64,000 bases of DNA from JASSUD01 sp031963405. GTDB lineage: Bacteria; Pseudomonadota; Gammaproteobacteria; Burkholderiales; Burkholderiaceae. Below the pieces are notes generated by a model. That model saw only the letters and a list, made by a program, of their open reading frames with translations. It did no database searches and was not told the DNA's origin. This document shows positions 1 to 9,085 of the stretch, one piece after another (position 1 is the first letter of the stretch; each line of letters starts with the position of its first letter). The position numbers and the translations under genes are program-made. Where the stretch lies: contig JASSUJ010000001.1 of the NCBI GenBank assembly GCA_031963405.1, positions 186,001-250,000 of the forward strand. The letters are read 5' to 3'.

Positions 1-1
1 T

Positions 2-430
2 TTTCTCTTTGCTATTGACTATAAATACGCAGCTCTCTTTCTGATGGTGCCGATATTAGTTATTTTTTTTGGTTCGGCCTCTACACCATTTATCCGACGT
101 GCTGGGCGTTTTGGAGACTTCTCATTTGGCATTTATATCTATGCTTTCCCGGTGCAGCAGACGGTGGTTATGTTGACCAGCAATCAGCCGTCGATGTGGG
201 TCACATTAATTATCTCGACCATCATTACGCTAGTGCTGGCGATTCTATCGTGGCATCTTGTCGAGCGTCCCGCGCTAAGGTTAAAGCGCCATTTGAGGCG
301 GACAGGCGAGCATCATATTCCACTTGATGCAGAGGTGCCTAAACAGTTCAAGTGCATGGAAGATGTAAATTTGCTTTCTGATAAGACAGCGCAGTATTCA
401 AGGCGGCTGCGTCCTGCAGATACGGTTTAG
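2..430 (+). CDS. Acyltransferase family 3, C-terminal part (cut by window edge)
   Basis: The frame is already open at base 2, so the gene begins upstream of the window. About 143 residues are visible. They contain two or three hydrophobic segments, the motif FGDFSFGIYIYAFPVQQ and a final segment ending HLVERPALRLKR. This is the typical C-terminus of membrane acyltransferase-3 (OafA/YrhL) proteins, which O-acylate surface sugars in the inner membrane. The active-site region lies outside the window, so the acceptor cannot be inferred. A basic hydrophilic tail of about 50 residues follows the last membrane segment. Confidence 0.75.
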   Translation, partial: FLFAIDYKYAALFLMVPILVIFFGSASTPFIRRAGRFGDFSFGIYIYAFPVQQTVVMLTSNQPSMWVTLIISTIITLVLAILSWHLVERPALRLKRHLRRTGEHHIPLDAEVPKQFKCMEDVNLLSDKTAQYSRRLRPADTV

Positions 431-543
431 CCATTCAGTGGAGAGCGGCTACGTACAAATAGCGTACGAGCCGTGGTCTCTTCATTGAAGCATTGGCTGA
501 GCACCAGCGCTATTTGATTGAGGAACTAGGGAAGCCAGGGTGA
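429..543 (+). pseudogene. Remnant: phage-regulator C-terminus next to a dispersed repeat
   Basis: Bases 484-543 read IEALAEHQRYLIEE and then stop. This is nearly the same as IEALPEHQRYLIEE in the frameshifted regulator at 24568-25073. Bases 429-475 are a diverged copy of 21629-21675, sharing the core ttagccattcagt followed by gagagcggct. Both pieces therefore have relatives in the phage-like zone about 21-25 kb away, which suggests scattered debris of one phage family. Confidence 0.5.
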
Positions 544-609
544 TCCGCTAACAACAGAGAGGTCATTTTTTCTATTCTCCAGTAACTCGCAAATTGATTC
601 AGTGTTTCC

Positions 610-1815
610 TTAAGCGAGAGTAGTACCTGGAGTTATATGGAGTTTTGCCGATTTCAACACTACTAATTTTTCTAAATTACCTAACTCCGAGGGGTCTGCA
701 GCATTGACTACCCGCTGCCATTCTGCATCTAAGGCTGTTAATTTCGGTGCGCTAGTTAAGATTGCTTTGAAGAAAGCCTTAGAAAACTCAGTTCCCCTAA
801 GTTTCAAAAACGCTAATTTTTTTAAAGGGGGCAACTTTGCGATAGTGAACCCTTGGCGAGCGAATCCTCTGCACTCGCTTAGATATAAATTTGTTAGATC
901 GGGCGCACTGGCGAGAATTTTGGTGAGGAATGAGTCAGGGAAACTAGAATGGCTTAGGTTCAAAGATATCAATTTTTTTAAAGGAGGTAATACCCAACGT
1001 CCTAAGATACTGGAAGAGCTTAGATCTAAGCTTGTTAACTCGGACGTACTAGCTGCATTGAATCCGTTCCAATGGTTTAGCTTTAAACTTGTTAAATTGG
1101 GCGCGCAGATTAGGAGAGCTCGGAGAAATCCCCCGCCAAGCTGAGGATGGCATAGGCTTAAATCCTCTAATTGTTCAAAACAAGGTAACTTCCATTCTTT
1201 TTCGGCATTGAGAGCGTTGCAATCTTTTAGACTTAACTTCCTTACCTTACATGCACTCTCTAGGAGAGCCCCGAAAAGCTCAGCAGGGAGTTGAGAATCG
1301 TTTAGGCTTAAATCCTCTAATTTTTCTAAAAGAGATAACTTTTTGTACTCTGTAGCACTTTGTACGTTGCAACTGTCTAGCGTTAAGCTTGTTAAGTTGG
1401 GCGTATTGGCTAGGATTGCGATAAATAGTGAAGCAGGGAGAAGAGTTTCATTTATGGCTAAGGATTTTAGCTCTTTGAAATTGCGGATTAGGTTTGGGGT
1501 TGCTAGTTGCTTTAAATTGAAAACGTCTTCAGAGAGAGCACTTGCACTTAGTTTCAAGTGCTGTATATCCGGAGGCAAAGCTTTTAAAGTTTCATAGATA
1601 ACTTCCTGACCTATTAGCTCTAGCGTAGCTTTCATCTCTGTTTTTTTGAGCGAAACCAGTGCCTGCTCAAATTCTGCTACTTCTTTTACCTCAATCACAT
1701 CGAATGATGTATCTTGCCGCTGAACTGCGGTTAATGAATTTAGGTTGGAAATAGTATTAACAGAAAGGGCTTTGTTTCTTATGGCAGAGCAATTCCTCAC
1801 ATCGGAAGTAAACAT
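610..1815 (-). CDS. Leucine-rich-repeat protein
   Basis: The 401-residue protein is mostly irregular leucine-rich repeats of about 25-35 residues with cores such as NLTSLTLDSCNV, KLEDLSLNDSQLP and LISLNLSHSSFP, from about residue 75 to the end. The first 70 residues are non-repetitive and no signal peptide or membrane segment is seen. The start ATG at 1815 is preceded by AAGG at a normal distance. LRR proteins of this type are commonly host-interaction or effector proteins, so an effector role is an inference. It stands alone, and open frames on the opposite strand here are shadows of the repeats. Confidence 0.8.
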   Translation of the reverse strand: MFTSDVRNCSAIRNKALSVNTISNLNSLTAVQRQDTSFDVIEVKEVAEFEQALVSLKKTEMKATLELIGQEVIYETLKALPPDIQHLKLSASALSEDVFNLKQLATPNLIRNFKELKSLAINETLLPASLFIAILANTPNLTSLTLDSCNVQSATEYKKLSLLEKLEDLSLNDSQLPAELFGALLESACKVRKLSLKDCNALNAEKEWKLPCFEQLEDLSLCHPQLGGGFLRALLICAPNLTSLKLNHWNGFNAASTSELTSLDLSSSSILGRWVLPPLKKLISLNLSHSSFPDSFLTKILASAPDLTNLYLSECRGFARQGFTIAKLPPLKKLAFLKLRGTEFSKAFFKAILTSAPKLTALDAEWQRVVNAADPSELGNLEKLVVLKSAKLHITPGTTLA

Positions 1816-2400
1816 TTATTTTGCCTTTTAAAGCACGAGAAAAGCGGTGGAAAAATAGTGCCACATGCGCCGCTCTTGAAATGGCCCAATGCAGCTTTTT
1901 GCAAATATTGGACAGAAAATCTAAGCATTAACTCAGAAAAATGCCTGATTTAAAAAATAACAAGGCGTTAACCTTAAGTTACTAAGAAGTGTGGGTATGT
2001 CGAATGCTTCGCCCAAGCGCTTTTCGACTTGTGATATCGATAGCTATCCTAAAGATAGGATAGAGAATTATCTCTAACAGATATGATGATAATTCTTATG
2101 TATTTCCTATTTTGATTTAGACTCCCATTTTCTGTTAACGAGGCTTTGCAAAATTATTGGAGGTAGTATTTGCCTCCAGTTTTTATCGTGCTTCTTGCTG
2201 CAATAAATTTTAGCTAACAAGCTGTTTATAAGACGGCAACAAGATCGTGTATTAAAGTAAGTCTGCTTAATCCAGCACAAGCAATGCTTGTGCTGGTAGT
2301 CCAAGCTAGTATGACTAAGGGGTGCGAGCTTGGTACGCAGCTATGTAAGTCTGCTTTAATTCTTATTGCAAGAAAATAAATTAACCAAATCATTTTTTTT
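1816..2400. other. Intergenic stretch with one hairpin
   Basis: No credible gene is seen. Bases 2272-2296 form an 11-bp perfect hairpin (ccagcacaagc, loop aat, then its complement) without a T-run. Short direct repeats containing taagtctgct flank it at about 2257 and 2345. Short minus-strand frames here lack start signals and any family resemblance. Confidence 0.5.
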
Positions 2401-4479
2401 ATGCAGACTCTACGTTTCCCTCGCACGGTTTTGGCTGTGCTAATACTTGGCTCGATTATTTTTTTTACTTTCCGTTTGTTACAGCTACTACATTACGGTA
2501 ATGCAGCGCTGTTTGCTCAGCAACGTGATGATTTGCTGCATGCTTTTTGGGTTGGTACACGTTTTGATTTGAAAATGCTGGCGACAGGCTTGCTGCTAAC
2601 TGTTGTTCCTCTGCGTTTATGCGCTTTGCTACCTGTTTTGCGTCGCAGAGCGGCTAGCTTGGAGCTGCCGTTAGTGGCGATATTATTTTGGTTAATTAAT
2701 TTTGCGGCCATTTGTCAGTATTTTTATTACGATTTTTATCAAACTCCGTTTACTCCGCTCGTGTTTGGTTTTTACGAAGATGATACGCAGGCCATCATCG
2801 TTTCGATTCTAGATAGGTATCCAGTAGCGTTAGTTTTTTGCATCGTGTTCATATTAACGGCTGTGCAAACTTATTTAACCTATCGCTGGGCGCGTACGAT
2901 ACAAGCTCATCAGGTACCTGTCTTATCAACTAGGTGTTTAGTCTCGACCATTGTTATCCTGCTGGCATTATTTTTTCTCGCGCGTGGCCAATTAGGCACT
3001 CTCCCATTACGTAAGAGTGATGCTACGATCTCGCCTAACCCTTTTGTTAACGACTTAGTGCGCAACGCTTGGCAAACTTTGTACGATGCCGTGAAAGATC
3101 GGTATGAGCAAATTGAAATTGGCAATAACCCAAGCGCGCAATTAAACACCTACGGCTTTGCTTCACTCGATGAGTTAGCGCATACCCTGGGGGCGCGTTC
3201 AGGCAATCCAGATGATTTAGAAGCTTTTATCTTTCGTCGTACACCACATAATCCATGGCTTGCAGCTCACCCACCGCATATTGTTTTTACGCTGATGGAA
3301 TCATGGGGCATGCAGCCGCTCAAGCTGAGTACAGCAAAAAATGACCTCACTGGCGCATTAGGCAAATATTTAAAGCGCGGCCCGCTTTTTGAAAACTTCT
3401 TCCCTTCTCAATTAGCTACACATGCTTCCTTAGAAGCATTGCTTCTTAATTCGCCATTATCGCCACTGCCATACGATCAAAGTAACTATATTACTTACAG
3501 GGCGGCAGCAGCTAAGCCATTTAAGGAAAAGGGTTATCGCACAGTATTTATCTATGGCGGCAGTGGGGATTGGCAGCAGATAGACCGGACTATGTCACAC
3601 CAATACTTCGATGAATTTTACGAAGAGAGCCATATCCTGGCACGCTATCCCGAGGCTAAAAAGAATGTATGGGGCGTTGATGATGAATATTTATTCCGCT
3701 TTGGCTTTGAGATCTTGCAAGAGGCTGAAAAGCGGGGGGAAAAAGTTTTTCTATTTTTATTAACGATGACCAATCATTCCCCCAATCAAATAGTCGCTGA
3801 TTATCAGAGGTTGCCGCTGGACTTGCCTAAACTACACCCGCAGTTGGCTGGCAACATACAAGACTCAGAAAAAATGGCGTGGACCTATCAATATGCGAAT
3901 CATCAGCTTGGTTTATTTCTTGATCGTATTGATCAATCGCGGAGCTTAAAAGAAAAAACGCTAGTGCTGGCAACAGGCGACCATAATCGCACCTTCTTGA
4001 AATATGAGCTCCCAGCTACCAGTAAAGATTTATTTAGCGTGCCTGCCTATTTCTATCTGCCTCGCGCCTATCGGCCTGCTTTTACGCCTGATACCAAGCG
4101 TTTTGCCGGACACCGCGACCTTTTTCCCACGCTCTATAACCTCACCCTGTCAGATGCGGTTTATCCCAGTTTAGGTGAGAACTTATTTACTGATCTGCCT
4201 TCAGAAGAGCAATTTGCAATGGTAGATAACAAGTTTATGTTTAGCCAAGAAGGGGCGTTATTGCCTTTTGTGGGCTCTTATCTGTCTGCTTTTCAATGGG
4301 ATAAAACACATACCACGCTAAGCCTTGAGACACAGCCCCGTCCATTTTTACTAGAGCAAGGCAAACGAGCTCGTGCTTGGTTAGCCTTAGCGGATTGGTA
4401 TACCCGTTATCAAGTGATTCAAGAATGGAAGCATATTAGTAGAACTGGGATAAGTACGCAGCCTGTGGGGAATCATTAA
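2401..4479 (+). CDS. LTA-synthase-like membrane phosphoglycerol transferase / sulfatase
   Basis: This 692-residue protein begins with about five hydrophobic segments (to about residue 200), followed by a large periplasmic alkaline-phosphatase/sulfatase-fold domain. Family landmarks are visible: FTLMESWGMQ near residue 300 (metal- and nucleophile-containing start), KGYRTVFIYGG, FLLTMTNHSP, LVLATGDHNRTF and FAGHRDLFPTLYNLT. Relatives transfer phosphoglycerol to envelope glycans (MdoB/OpgB, LtaS); the acceptor here is unknown. The length is normal. The upstream sequence has no clear Shine-Dalgarno. A strong terminator follows at 4537. Confidence 0.85.
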   Translation: MQTLRFPRTVLAVLILGSIIFFTFRLLQLLHYGNAALFAQQRDDLLHAFWVGTRFDLKMLATGLLLTVVPLRLCALLPVLRRRAASLELPLVAILFWLINFAAICQYFYYDFYQTPFTPLVFGFYEDDTQAIIVSILDRYPVALVFCIVFILTAVQTYLTYRWARTIQAHQVPVLSTRCLVSTIVILLALFFLARGQLGTLPLRKSDATISPNPFVNDLVRNAWQTLYDAVKDRYEQIEIGNNPSAQLNTYGFASLDELAHTLGARSGNPDDLEAFIFRRTPHNPWLAAHPPHIVFTLMESWGMQPLKLSTAKNDLTGALGKYLKRGPLFENFFPSQLATHASLEALLLNSPLSPLPYDQSNYITYRAAAAKPFKEKGYRTVFIYGGSGDWQQIDRTMSHQYFDEFYEESHILARYPEAKKNVWGVDDEYLFRFGFEILQEAEKRGEKVFLFLLTMTNHSPNQIVADYQRLPLDLPKLHPQLAGNIQDSEKMAWTYQYANHQLGLFLDRIDQSRSLKEKTLVLATGDHNRTFLKYELPATSKDLFSVPAYFYLPRAYRPAFTPDTKRFAGHRDLFPTLYNLTLSDAVYPSLGENLFTDLPSEEQFAMVDNKFMFSQEGALLPFVGSYLSAFQWDKTHTTLSLETQPRPFLLEQGKRARAWLALADWYTRYQVIQEWKHISRTGISTQPVGNH

Positions 4480-4536
4480 TAATTGCTAAGCGGGTTTATG
4501 TCATTGCCCTCAACTCAGCCGGCCTATCGTTTCAGG

Positions 4537-4582
4537 CGCATGCTATAGGCGCAGTTTAACGCGCCTATAGCATGCGTTTTTA
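4537..4582 (+). terminator. Rho-independent terminator after the LTA-synthase-like gene
   Basis: Two perfect 16-nt arms (4537-4552 and 4561-4576) are separated by an 8-nt loop and followed by five Ts. It lies 58 bases after the stop codon of the upstream gene and separates it from the ice-nucleation remnant. Confidence 0.85.
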
Positions 4583-4673
4583 TATTCTTGCGGCAGCTTG
4601 TGTTTTGCCATGCTGGAAGAATGCACTTGTCCCTTGTTTAACGAATCTTAGCTACGCATTAAGCTGCCTTTGA

Positions 4674-5037
4674 TGGAGCATCAGTTCGTTGATCGCGGGT
4701 TATGGCAGCTCCTTGATTAGCGGCATTCGCAGCTTCCTCACGGCGGGTGATCGCAGCAAGCTGACAGCCGGCGACGACTGCATCTTGATGGGCGGCGATA
4801 AAAGCATGCTGACGGCCGGTAAAAACAGCATTCTGGTGGGCGGAGCTCACAGCAAGCTGATTGGCAGCCTCGGCTCCACATTGACGGGGGGCGGAGAACG
4901 CGACACTGATTTTTCGGTGCTGGAATGGCAAGCGTTATAAAAGCGTCGTGGCGCGCACGGGCAAGGATGGCGTGGAGGCAGATGTGCCTTATCAGCTGGA
5001 TGATGCAGATAACATTGTCGGTAAAGCCGATGAGTAG
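4674..5037 (+). pseudogene. Ice-nucleation protein, frameshifted C-terminal remnant
   Basis: From 4674 the frame reads the octapeptide-type repeats of bacterial ice-nucleation proteins: SSLIAGYGSSLISGIRS, LTAGDRSKLTAG, CILMGGDKSMLTAG, HSKLIGSLGSTLTGG. A +1 shift near the G-run at 4886-4894 breaks the frame. The new frame reads ENATLIFRCWNGKRY and continues VEADVPYQLDDADN to a stop at 5037, which is the conserved C-terminal domain of the InaZ/InaK family. The N-terminal domain and most repeats are missing and an in-frame stop (4671-4673) lies just upstream. Intact relatives are outer-membrane proteins that template ice crystals. The family assignment is firm; the copy is dead. Confidence 0.85.
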
Positions 5038-5289
5038 CAGTGAGGCTTCGCTGGCGATTGGTTAGTGGGCTCAATACAGATACTTGAAAGGAATAAATGC
5101 AATTTTTTAAAAATGTTGAGTCAAATGCAGAGAATTTTCAGCTTAATTTATTGAGGTAGGGGGGATAGTCGGAATAAAACGGAATGTAGCAACCGAAATG
5201 AAAACTCCGGTTGTCTGCAACTCTGGCTTTTCAGGAAATTTGAAATAAATTTTAGAGAAAAACCATGCTTTCTGTTTTTATTAAAAAAC

Positions 5290-5902
5290 TTAACCTATTT
5301 GCAAAATAGGACCTAGCTCGGATTCTGTTGAAGAAACTAAATCATCAAATAAAAAGGGAAGTTTTTCAATATTATTTGGGATCGATTGATCTTTTATTTT
5401 ATTCGAAATTTTGTATGGCGATGCTCCTGCTTTTATTTTTAGGAAGCAGCAGCATTTCCTAAATTAGTCTCTACTTTTATTTCATAGCGCATACTTGCAA
5501 ATATAGAATAAATGCCTGCATATTGATCTGCAGTAATTTTTCTTTCGGCTTCTTCTAGAGAAATTAAATACTCGTGATGCAGGGTGAAAATGGCATGCTC
5601 TTATTTAAATGGATAGTTATCATTAAAAGATAAACTGTTAGGATTGAGTTTGGCTAAATATTGCATAATCTTAGCTAAATATTCCATGCCTGATTCGGAT
5701 TAAATTTTTTTAAAATTATTATTTTTTGAATTTAAAAACTGTACGAGGATAGAGTTAGATCTCGCAGTCAAATTATCGTTTGCACACTATTATCTAATGG
5801 ATTATTAATTTGAGAATTCGATAGAACGTTATTTCGGTTTTCTTGATTGGCTCTATTGCCAAGAGCTCGTGGGGTAGAGTTGATTTTTGAAAATGCTTCC
5901 AT
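5290..5902 (-). pseudogene. Decayed unknown gene, several frames
   Basis: Reading the minus strand from ATG 5902, one frame gives MEAFSKINSTPRALGNRANQ and 24 further residues before a stop. The sequence then continues in other frames: MEYLAKIMQYLAKLNPNSLS, then EYLISLEEAERKITADQYAG, and finally KLPFLFDDLVSSTESELGPI ending at a stop at 5290. The coherent protein-like pieces in one order imply a single gene of about 200 codons broken by several stops and shifts. No family is recognised; the composition resembles the other lineage-specific proteins of this window. Confidence 0.5.
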
Positions 5903-6337
5903 AATGGTTTGCTTTTTTATGGTGAGTAATAATTATTAATAAGCTAACTGCGGCAGATAGCCTTAAGAAATTTCTGTTGGATAAGGCGCGAATTATCCCA
6001 AACTTTAAAAATTATGTTTAAGAAGCACTAATTGATAAGGTTGTTGCTTGTTTTACATGAAGGGGATAAAGCTGCGGCATCAGCCTAATAGAGTAAGAGA
6101 TGAGGCTAGGGCGCATTGCCATACAAATATAGAGTGGGTAACCCTCTCTGCCTTGTATCTGCACGTTCAATGCTTAAATGGTGAAACTAGGTAGACGCGC
6201 CAATATACGCGCGTCGCGCGCAATGGCTATCGTGGCATCGGTGTTGGTGGCGCGTAGAGCGGGACGGCCTGTTTCGAGAGCACGCATGCGTGCTATTTAG
6301 ATTTTTTATTTAAGTAGGAATAAAAAAGTACCTTAAA
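5903..6337. other. Intergenic stretch, no confident gene
   Basis: A 40-codon arginine-rich frame at 6178-6300 on the plus strand lacks a ribosome binding site and resembles nothing known. Bases 6278-6293 are a perfect 16-bp palindrome (agcacgcatgcgtgct) downstream of the WD40 gene, but no T-run follows it on the relevant strand. Confidence 0.4.
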
Positions 6338-9085
6338 TCAAGAAATATCTAAAATATTTGACATCAAAGTAGAGACTTCTTGAGCACCATACTGAGTGAG
6401 TAATTGAGTATTTTCTAGACTTAAATTTTGTGCCTCCTCAATATTCGCACCGCCTGCGTTTAACATAGCTTGATGTGACGACCAGTATAAATAGATATCA
6501 CAGTGGTCATTGTCGATTTCTTCGACTCGCCAACAGCGGATAGATTGATCTGGTCCACTTGTTATCAGCAGCGTTTCACCTCTGTCAGTTTTGACCCAGC
6601 CTACTGAGACAGGACGCCGAGCCAGTCCCTCAATTTTTGCCAGACATTTTTGTGAATCGACAGACCATATTTCGAACTTGCTCCAGCCACCTGAGGCTAA
6701 CCATCTGCCATCCGGTGAGAAGGCCAAGCTGCTTGCTCCATCAGGACTTGCATTTAGATAGCCATCAGGATATTCATATTTACTCAGATTAGCTTTGATT
6801 GACCAGAGATTAATCCTGCTATCGTCGCGCCCTACAGCAAGTTGCTTGCTATCTGGCGAAAAGACCATGCTACTAAACGCAACAGGGTCATCCTCTTGGC
6901 TGAATCCGCCTATTTTAAAATGATGCTTTTTATAGTTGGAGGATTCGGTGCTAAGTGCAATTAATTCCAAACCATGATCTCCATCGCCCAAAGCAAGCCA
7001 TTGGCCATTTTCAGAGAATGCGACGCTGTAGATGCTTCCGTAATGTAGGGAGTTCTTTGTTAGCTCACCTTTAAATTCAGGGGTAGAAGCCTTGAGCGAC
7101 CACAGTTTAGCTGACTTATCCTGACTACCTGAAACTAGCCATTTGCTATCGGCCGAGAATGCCAGAGATGTCACGGGGCCCGTGTGTTTTGTTAGTTGAA
7201 ACCTAGAATATTCCGGTGATTTAACTTGTAGATTCCATAAATTGACCGTTTTATCCTCAGCCAAGGCAAGCCAATGACCATCTTTTGAAAAAGCTACGTT
7301 TGAAAATTCTATATTGGAAGTTCTTGCGCTTGTTATTGGCGGAGGAGGGCCTAATCTGATGGTTACTTGTAAGACAGGCACATCTTTTTTAATCGACCAC
7401 AGCGTGATTGCCCTATCATGACTGTGTATAGCGAGCCACTTTCCATTCTGAGAAAGGGCCATACTCTTTACTGAGCCGGTATGTCCAGCAGGAACACGCC
7501 AAGACATGCGCGGATCAATTTCAGCAACCCGTGCTTTATCCTTATTAAAACTATAACTTTGATTATTAGTGTTACCAAATAAGGGCGTAATCCATTGAGA
7601 ATTGGATGGGGTGACCAGTTTGCAATACATGGCAAAGTCAATATGCCAGGTTTGCCAAAGCATAAAGGGAATATTCTCTACCAGCCAGATATTAACCGTA
7701 AAATTAAAACTACCACTGGCTGAAATTAACCATTTGCCATCCGGCGAAAACGATACCATATTCATCGTTTCACCCTCTTCTTTGAGGATGTGTTCGAGTT
7801 TAGTTTGCTCAGCCTCAAGTGACCATAATTCAATCGAGCCATTTTTCCCGCTTAAGGCTAGCCACTTGCCGTTTGGTGAAAATGGCATATCACCCAACTC
7901 AATATAATCCTTAAAAATATGTTCTAGCTTAGGAGATCTATCTTTAAGTGACCATAGTTCTACTCCGTTATAACTATCGCTTAAAGCTAACCGATCACTA
8001 TTTGGTGAAAAGGCGATATAAGATGTGCTCAAACGTTCGACTTGCAGTGTATGAGAATGTGTAGGTATGCCATTTTCAAGTGACCATAGATTAATAGTCT
8101 CGTTATTACCATTCAAAGCTAGCCACTTACTATCTGGCGAAAATGCCAGGGCTAAATGCTGGTTGCTGTTAAATTCTTGATGGAGTACAGGCGGGGTAAC
8201 TGCAACGGACCATAATTTAACAACTTGATCGCTGCCAGAGATGAGCCACTTACCATCCTTCGAGCAAGCGCGTATTTCATCGATGGGTTCTTTTAATATA
8301 AGTGAGAGAATGGAGGAGTCAATCTGGCTTAATACGCTGTTTGCTTTAGAAAGAGGTATAGCACCAAAATTTACGTTGGCTAAATTGGCTCCTTCAAAAT
8401 TAGTTTTTCGTAGCCACGCTCCTTGCAGATTCACCCCACTTAAGTCAGCTCTCTGAAATTGAGTGTTATCGAATATGCCAAAACTCAAATCCGCACCACT
8501 GACTTGAATCCCTCTAAAATCCATACCATTCAATGGTATGCCCGCTTTAACTAGTAGCGTTAACGCATTGCCTGCCTGAATGTGCACTTGACCATCCGTC
8601 TTTGAACGCTCAACCCATCTGAGAAGTTCTTGCTGCAAAGCAGGAGATTGTTGTATCCGTTCTGCAAGAAAATTAAGTAACTTCGAGTCTTTTATCAAAC
8701 AAAGTAGATTAAATAGGGCCGGTATCTTTACGATTTGATGAAATTGATCCGTCTTTTGCTCAAACAGTGCACGGAACTGATCGACTACAAATTCTTTTAA
8801 TTTAGGTACTCGAGCCAAAAGAATTTGCTGCTGTAACTGCTGCTGTGAGGGTTGTTGTGGTGGAATTCTTTGAAGTAGATGAGAGAGCAAGTGCAGTCCC
8901 CAGGCAGGTGAAGACTGTGCTCTTTGATTTTCGCTTAAATCTGTTAGTGCTTCACTATAACTATCTCGTGTATCTGGATCTAGCAAGTCTTCTATTTCTG
9001 CTCGTATTTCTGGGGGCAACGATAATAGAGTTGTTTTTGCAGGAGTAACGAAAGAGTGACACTGATTGGTAATATTTAAAGGCAT
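6338..9085 (-). CDS. F-box-like / pentapeptide-repeat / WD40 protein
   Basis: The protein has 915 residues. Residues about 17-60 carry an F-box-like motif (LLSLPPEIRAEIEDLL). A glutamine-rich helical stretch follows. About residues 187-245 form pentapeptide repeats (ADLSGVNLQGAWL, NFEGANLANVNFG). From about residue 265 to the end there are roughly twelve WD40 repeats with the core AFSPDSKWLA...LWS, enough for two propellers. There is no signal peptide or membrane segment. F-box plus WD40 is the layout of eukaryotic ubiquitin-ligase substrate adaptors, so a host-directed adaptor-like effector is inferred. WD40 and pentapeptide assignments are firm; the F-box is suggested by sequence only. Confidence 0.85.
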   Translation of the reverse strand: MPLNITNQCHSFVTPAKTTLLSLPPEIRAEIEDLLDPDTRDSYSEALTDLSENQRAQSSPAWGLHLLSHLLQRIPPQQPSQQQLQQQILLARVPKLKEFVVDQFRALFEQKTDQFHQIVKIPALFNLLCLIKDSKLLNFLAERIQQSPALQQELLRWVERSKTDGQVHIQAGNALTLLVKAGIPLNGMDFRGIQVSGADLSFGIFDNTQFQRADLSGVNLQGAWLRKTNFEGANLANVNFGAIPLSKANSVLSQIDSSILSLILKEPIDEIRACSKDGKWLISGSDQVVKLWSVAVTPPVLHQEFNSNQHLALAFSPDSKWLALNGNNETINLWSLENGIPTHSHTLQVERLSTSYIAFSPNSDRLALSDSYNGVELWSLKDRSPKLEHIFKDYIELGDMPFSPNGKWLALSGKNGSIELWSLEAEQTKLEHILKEEGETMNMVSFSPDGKWLISASGSFNFTVNIWLVENIPFMLWQTWHIDFAMYCKLVTPSNSQWITPLFGNTNNQSYSFNKDKARVAEIDPRMSWRVPAGHTGSVKSMALSQNGKWLAIHSHDRAITLWSIKKDVPVLQVTIRLGPPPPITSARTSNIEFSNVAFSKDGHWLALAEDKTVNLWNLQVKSPEYSRFQLTKHTGPVTSLAFSADSKWLVSGSQDKSAKLWSLKASTPEFKGELTKNSLHYGSIYSVAFSENGQWLALGDGDHGLELIALSTESSNYKKHHFKIGGFSQEDDPVAFSSMVFSPDSKQLAVGRDDSRINLWSIKANLSKYEYPDGYLNASPDGASSLAFSPDGRWLASGGWSKFEIWSVDSQKCLAKIEGLARRPVSVGWVKTDRGETLLITSGPDQSIRCWRVEEIDNDHCDIYLYWSSHQAMLNAGGANIEEAQNLSLENTQLLTQYGAQEVSTLMSNILDIS

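Noticed and set aside
704..1597. Two plus-strand frames (704-1144, 1343-1597) opposite the LRR gene
   Set aside because: They are antisense to leucine-rich repeats, have no ribosome binding sites, and their repetitive content mirrors the minus-strand repeats.
4659..5074. Minus-strand alanine-rich frames opposite the ice-nucleation remnant
   Set aside because: They are reverse-strand shadows of the repeats; the plus strand matches the InaZ family clearly.
6173..6200. Sequence resembling a tRNA-Leu D-arm (ggtgaaactaggtagacgcg)
   Set aside because: No acceptor stem, anticodon arm or T-arm can be formed around it.
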